A stretch of DNA of 35,796 nt, from positions 1 to 35,796 of the forward strand of contig CANQSU010000007.1 of NCBI GenBank assembly GCA_947626585.1, in the 5' to 3' direction. Made by a program: the position numbers and the translations under genes. The notes beneath the pieces are model-generated. The model was given only the letters and a program-made list of their open reading frames with translations. It was not told where the DNA came from and did no database searches. This DNA comes from an uncultured Oscillospiraceae bacterium. Its GTDB lineage: Bacteria > Bacillota > Clostridia > Oscillospirales > Oscillospiraceae. Each line of letters opens with the position of its first letter. The first letter of the stretch is position 1. This document shows positions 33,079 through 35,796 of the stretch, in pieces.

Positions 33079-35280
33079 TTATTCGGCCAATAGCTCCTTG
33101 AAAAAATCGCCCATTTCCACATTGGCGTAATACGGGCTGTTCTCCAGGTCCCGGTATTCGATCCCCGCGAGATACGGGGCGGGCGTCACAAGGGCGTACC
33201 GGCCGATGTATTCGCAGACCCAGGCCAGTCCAAGCTCGTCAAAGAGGTCGAACTCATCTTTCAGGATCGCCTCCGCGGCGGCCTGGGAGACACCGGCCGC
33301 CGTCTGATCGCTGTCTCCCATAATGCCGCATTCGCCCACCATAAGATCCACGCCATACTGTCCGGCGATGCCGATCATATCCTTGATGGACAATCCGGAT
33401 CGCTTGATGTCCGCCAGCGAGTATGTACTGGTGCATGTCCCGTCCTCGCCGACCGTCACCGCCGCCATCGGCGTGCCTGCCCACCAATCGTGAATGGGCA
33501 TCAGCGCAGGCTCCGTCCCGTCGGACAGGCGCAGGGAGATATCCGACATGGTAAAGCACCCCTCCGGGCAAGAGATCTCAAAACTGCCGGCGCCCTCCGG
33601 GATGGTGACGGTCACCGGCGCGCTCACGCCGATGTGATCTGCCGCCTCGTCGTATGTATACGGCTCCATGCCCTCGTAAAGGGTCTGCCCGTCTGCGGCG
33701 ATGCGCATGGTCGTGTCAAAAGAGGAAAGATCCCCTATGGTGACAGTCAGCGCCGCGCCGCCCACCGCCCCGGTGAACCGGAGCGCGCCCTTCGCCTCTT
33801 CAGGCAGGGCCGTGTCATCATCCCCGAATCCGTGACCGTAGATGTTGGCGTTCACCAGGCAGGGCATCCCGGTGAGGCTCTCATAAAATCCCGGCTTGGC
33901 CGCTTCCTTTTCAGCCGAGATCGTGGAGATGTCCCCTATATTGTAGAAATGGCATGACAGCGCACAGCCCAGCCCGGCCATGCCCGCCCCGGTCACCTCC
34001 ATGCCCGCGTGGACATCCGCGACGATCACCCGCCCGGGGGACTGCTCCCAGATGGCGTTCACCGCGTCCGCAAACGCCCAGACGTAATTCTCGTCATCGG
34101 CGGGGCTGCACTCGTTCATCAGGTTGAAGCTGAGGTAGTTGTTGGGGATATCCGCGTAGCGCCGGGCCAGCATCCGCCAGAAGGCGGTCACGGTATCCCG
34201 CACCGTCTCGTCCGTAAAGACGGTGCTGCAGGCGATGTTCCAATCCTCTACGCGGTCATATGCTGCGTCGAAATCCAAATTTGGCACGTCGTTGAACACC
34301 AGCTGGATGTGGATGTCCCGCTCTATGCACCAGGAGATGATCTCGTCCAGCTGCTCCAGCCGCGAGAGGTTCACCACGTTTTCAGCGGTAAGGCCCGGCC
34401 CCTGGAAGTAGCTCCAGGACAGGTAGAGGTGGACGAAGTTCATGCCCAGCTCTTTGATATAATCCAGGTTGGCCTCCGCAAACGTGTCGTCCGGATCGCC
34501 GCAGAGCGCGCCGCTGAACATGCTGTTGAAGGAGATGTTGCATCCGCGCCAGGCGGGAAGGTCCTGGTTGGACGCGTCCGGCAGCGTGGTCTCGCCGGTA
34601 TACAGGGCGGGGTCGATGGTGTGCCGGCCAGCTGCCTCGTCGGTCACATCCACAAAAACGGGGTCCTTCTCAAAGGAGCGGGAAAAGCGCAGTACCGTCT
34701 CCACCGCCTCCCGCACGGTCACTTCCTCCATCGGGCGGAAGGTCCAGTCGTCGTACAGCGGCATCAGCTTGTCGCCGTTCGTCCTGTCAAAGGCGCACAC
34801 AGCATAATTGCTGGACTCCATACCGTCGTGGGTCAACTCGTCGATCAAACCACTGTCCGGGCAGTCCCATGCGCAGATCTCTCTGAATCCGCCGCCGACC
34901 TCATAATAGATCGCGGTGCCGTTCACCGGAGTGGTGTACCCAGCTGTCACGTCCTGATACACGTCGTAGAGAAGCTGCGCAAACTTATAGCGCTTCACGC
35001 CCTCTCCATCGGAGCGGCCGCTGGAGAACAAACGCAGGTGGCTGTTGGCATCAGCCTTGCCCATCACAGCCAGGGCGTTTTCCATCAGGGACGCCAGCTC
35101 CTGCACGGTGACCGGACGCTCCGGCTCTGCAAGGAGCTCTTCCCACGCGATGCCGAGTCCCACGGCCTCTTCCATAAGGTCGGCGGGCTCCTCCTGGGCA
35201 TAGCCGCCCGCCGGGAAAAGGCACGTCAGCATCATGACCGCAAGAACCATACAGACGGTCCGCTTGCATTTCATATCCAT
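33079..35280 (-). CDS. Secreted GH5-type glycoside hydrolase
   Basis: A 733-aa exported protein. Residues 1-29 are a signal peptide (VCMVLAVMMLTCLFPAGGYA). Residues about 40-75 and 170-205 resemble halves of SLH-type repeats (RPMEEVTVREAVETVLRFS), hinting at cell-surface attachment. The GH5 barrel starts about 245 (RGCNISFNSMFSG, IKELGMNFVHLYLSWSYF), with the acid/base glutamate in SFNLMNECSP (Glu390) and the nucleophile probably in LMVGECGI (Glu650). About 260 residues separate them, far more than usual, because a domain of about 100 residues (495-590) is inserted. GAGGGGG precedes the ATG. It is transcribed alone and seems unrelated to the molybdenum genes. Confidence 0.8.
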   Translation of the reverse strand: MDMKCKRTVCMVLAVMMLTCLFPAGGYAQEEPADLMEEAVGLGIAWEELLAEPERPVTVQELASLMENALAVMGKADANSHLRLFSSGRSDGEGVKRYKFAQLLYDVYQDVTAGYTTPVNGTAIYYEVGGGFREICAWDCPDSGLIDELTHDGMESSNYAVCAFDRTNGDKLMPLYDDWTFRPMEEVTVREAVETVLRFSRSFEKDPVFVDVTDEAAGRHTIDPALYTGETTLPDASNQDLPAWRGCNISFNSMFSGALCGDPDDTFAEANLDYIKELGMNFVHLYLSWSYFQGPGLTAENVVNLSRLEQLDEIISWCIERDIHIQLVFNDVPNLDFDAAYDRVEDWNIACSTVFTDETVRDTVTAFWRMLARRYADIPNNYLSFNLMNECSPADDENYVWAFADAVNAIWEQSPGRVIVADVHAGMEVTGAGMAGLGCALSCHFYNIGDISTISAEKEAAKPGFYESLTGMPCLVNANIYGHGFGDDDTALPEEAKGALRFTGAVGGAALTVTIGDLSSFDTTMRIAADGQTLYEGMEPYTYDEAADHIGVSAPVTVTIPEGAGSFEISCPEGCFTMSDISLRLSDGTEPALMPIHDWWAGTPMAAVTVGEDGTCTSTYSLADIKRSGLSIKDMIGIAGQYGVDLMVGECGIMGDSDQTAAGVSQAAAEAILKDEFDLFDELGLAWVCEYIGRYALVTPAPYLAGIEYRDLENSPYYANVEMGDFFKELLAE

Positions 35281-35334
35281 AGCCCCCTCTGAAAGCGATT
35301 TCCAGCCATCAAGTCCATCCAGTAATTCATATTA

Positions 35335-35362
35335 ATTATACGGTATTTGAGGCGAAATGCAA
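35335..35362 (-). promoter_or_regulatory. Promoter of the GH5 gene
   Basis: Minus-strand TTGCAT (35362-35357), a 16-bp spacer and TATAAT (35340-35335), about 54 bp upstream of the start codon. Confidence 0.6.
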
Positions 35363-35409
35363 CAGAAAAAGGCGTGGCCGCAAAGCGTACTTTGCGACCT
35401 AAACGGGGC

Positions 35410-35437
35410 CCCCAAAGGGCACGCCTGCCCTTTGGGG
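35410..35437. repeat. Perfect 12-bp stem-loop
   Basis: CCCCAAAGGGCA-CGCC-TGCCCTTTGGGG is a perfect 12-bp hairpin with a 4-nt loop. No T-run of terminator length adjoins it on either strand (AAAA follows on plus, with GG before). Confidence 0.6.
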
Positions 35438-35444
35438 AAAAGGA

Positions 35445-35507
35445 AGAACGGTTTTGGCCGATGATGAGGGCTCGCTTGCGAGCACTCAGAATCTCCAAAA
35501 CCGTTCT
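35445..35507. repeat. Nested inverted repeat beside the tRNA remnant
   Basis: AGAACGGTTTTGG (35445-35457) and CCAAAACCGTTCT (35495-35507) are a perfect 13-bp inverted repeat. The 37-nt interior carries a second hairpin GCTCGC-TT-GCGAGC (35470-35483). The structure begins only 4 nt from the CCA end of the tRNA remnant. Confidence 0.65.
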
Positions 35508-35511
35508 GACG

Positions 35512-35568
35512 TGGTGGAGACGAAGGGATTCGAACCCTCGACCTCTCGGATGCGAACCGAACGCTCTC
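35512..35568 (-). pseudogene. 3' half of a tRNA gene (Ala-like), right copy
   Basis: On the minus strand: D-stem end GAGAGC, anticodon arm TTCGG-TTCGCAT-CCGAG (anticodon would be CGC, alanine), variable AGGTC, T-arm GAGGG-TTCGAAT-CCCTT, acceptor strand CGTCTCC, then A and CCA. The position equivalent to U70 fits an Ala G3-U70 pair. No matching 5' acceptor strand (GGGGACG or GGAGACG) or D-stem half exists upstream, so only the 3' part survives. Such remnants are typical of integration at tRNA genes. Short ORFs here reading GFEPSTSRMRTERS are artefacts. Confidence 0.65.
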
Positions 35569-35600
35569 GCATGGTACTTGGTAATTGCCCGCCCATGATG

Positions 35601-35632
35601 ACGGAAAATGGCCTAGTACCAACGCTTTGCGG
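35601..35632. repeat. 32-nt direct repeat, right copy
   Basis: Matches 187-218 at 31 of 32 positions (CCTAG here, CCTGG on the left), in the same orientation and likewise just beyond the tRNA remnant. Confidence 0.75.
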
Positions 35633-35728
35633 ACTTTTCCCTGTTTCTGGCTCCGCCTTCTACTCGCTTTTTGCTTTTCTATCATCGGGATGTGACTTAG
35701 GTGCTACCCACCTGAATCATGACGTGGT

Positions 35729-35767
35729 AAAAAGATGGTAGACACGAAAAGTGCCTACCATCTTTTT
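35729..35767. terminator. Bidirectional terminator at the right edge
   Basis: AAAAAGATGGTAG and CTACCATCTTTTT form a perfect 13-bp stem with an inner CAC/GTG pairing, with A and T runs suited to termination on both strands. A related sequence GTGTCTACTATCTCTT occurs at about 49-64. The gene it serves lies beyond the window. Confidence 0.7.
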
Positions 35768-35796
35768 GTGCTAAAATGAGGGAAAGGGGTGAGAAA

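Noticed and set aside
35454-35741. Small ORFs with GFEPSTSRMRTERS-like or RRDSNPRPLGCEPNALA-like peptides at both window ends
   Set aside because: They are translations of the antisense of a tRNA 3' half, a well-known annotation artefact, and have no ribosome binding sites.
1-35796. CRISPR arrays, insertion sequences, integrases, riboswitches
   Set aside because: No regularly spaced repeats, no transposase or recombinase ORFs, and no leader long enough upstream of the moa/mod operon for a Moco riboswitch.

Overview
The window looks like chromosomal DNA of an anaerobic, GC-rich Clostridia-type Firmicute, perhaps an Oscillospiraceae-like gut organism. This is inferred from AGGAGG-type ribosome binding sites almost everywhere, Ptb-Buk butyrate kinase energy genes, a NifS/XdhC molybdo-enzyme maturation pair and TAXI-type TRAP transporters. 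The genus is not determined. No phage, transposase, integrase or CRISPR array is visible.

Layout from left to right. (1) 1-545: non-coding DNA with a degenerate 3' half of a tRNA gene, a 32-nt repeat that recurs at the other end of the window, and a promoter. (2) 546-2725 (+): a two-gene operon of an XdhC-type maturation factor and a NifS-like cysteine desulfurase. (3) 9872-2915 (-): a compact molybdenum operon encoding a MobA/MocA-type nucleotidyltransferase fused to a ModE-like DNA-binding domain, MoaA, MoaC, a MOSC protein, a MoeA/molybdopterin-binding protein, ModA, ModB, ModC and Mog. A perfect palindrome with ModE-box geometry lies just upstream. (4) 15978-9951 (-): D-2-hydroxyacid dehydrogenase, old-yellow-enzyme/2,4-dienoyl-CoA reductase-like enzyme, AEC transporter, phosphate butyryltransferase and butyrate kinase, ending in a terminator. 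(5) 16118-16954 (+): an AraC-family regulator, divergent from (4) and convergent with (6). (6) 32446-17040 (-): a 13-gene run with no opposing gene. In transcription order it encodes an HMGL/isopropylmalate-synthase-like enzyme, a zinc alcohol dehydrogenase, an M24 creatinase-like hydrolase, a TAXI binding protein, a fused TRAP permease, a second TAXI protein and second TRAP permease, a cupin, the four subunits of a nicotinate-dehydrogenase-like molybdenum hydroxylase, and an SSS symporter. (7) 35280-33079 (-): a secreted GH5-type glycosidase. (8) 35281-35796: non-coding DNA with nested hairpins, a second tRNA 3' remnant, the second copy of the 32-nt repeat and a bidirectional terminator.

How it may work together (inference). 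Blocks (2) and (3) import molybdate, build the cofactor, attach the nucleotide and add a terminal S (or Se) ligand. Block (6) makes the molybdenum hydroxylase plus dedicated importers and hydrolytic, redox and C-C bond enzymes. Block (4) adds reductive steps and turns an acyl-CoA into ATP through Ptb-Buk. The hydroxylase has the F-S-L-M subunit plan known from Eubacterium barkeri nicotinate dehydrogenase. However, the rest of the E. barkeri nicotinate pathway (enamidase, 2-hydroxymethylglutarate dehydratase, methyleneglutarate mutase) is absent here, so the substrate is unknown. The best candidate for an undescribed system is this combined catabolic island for an imported, probably N-heteroaromatic or carboxylate, compound.
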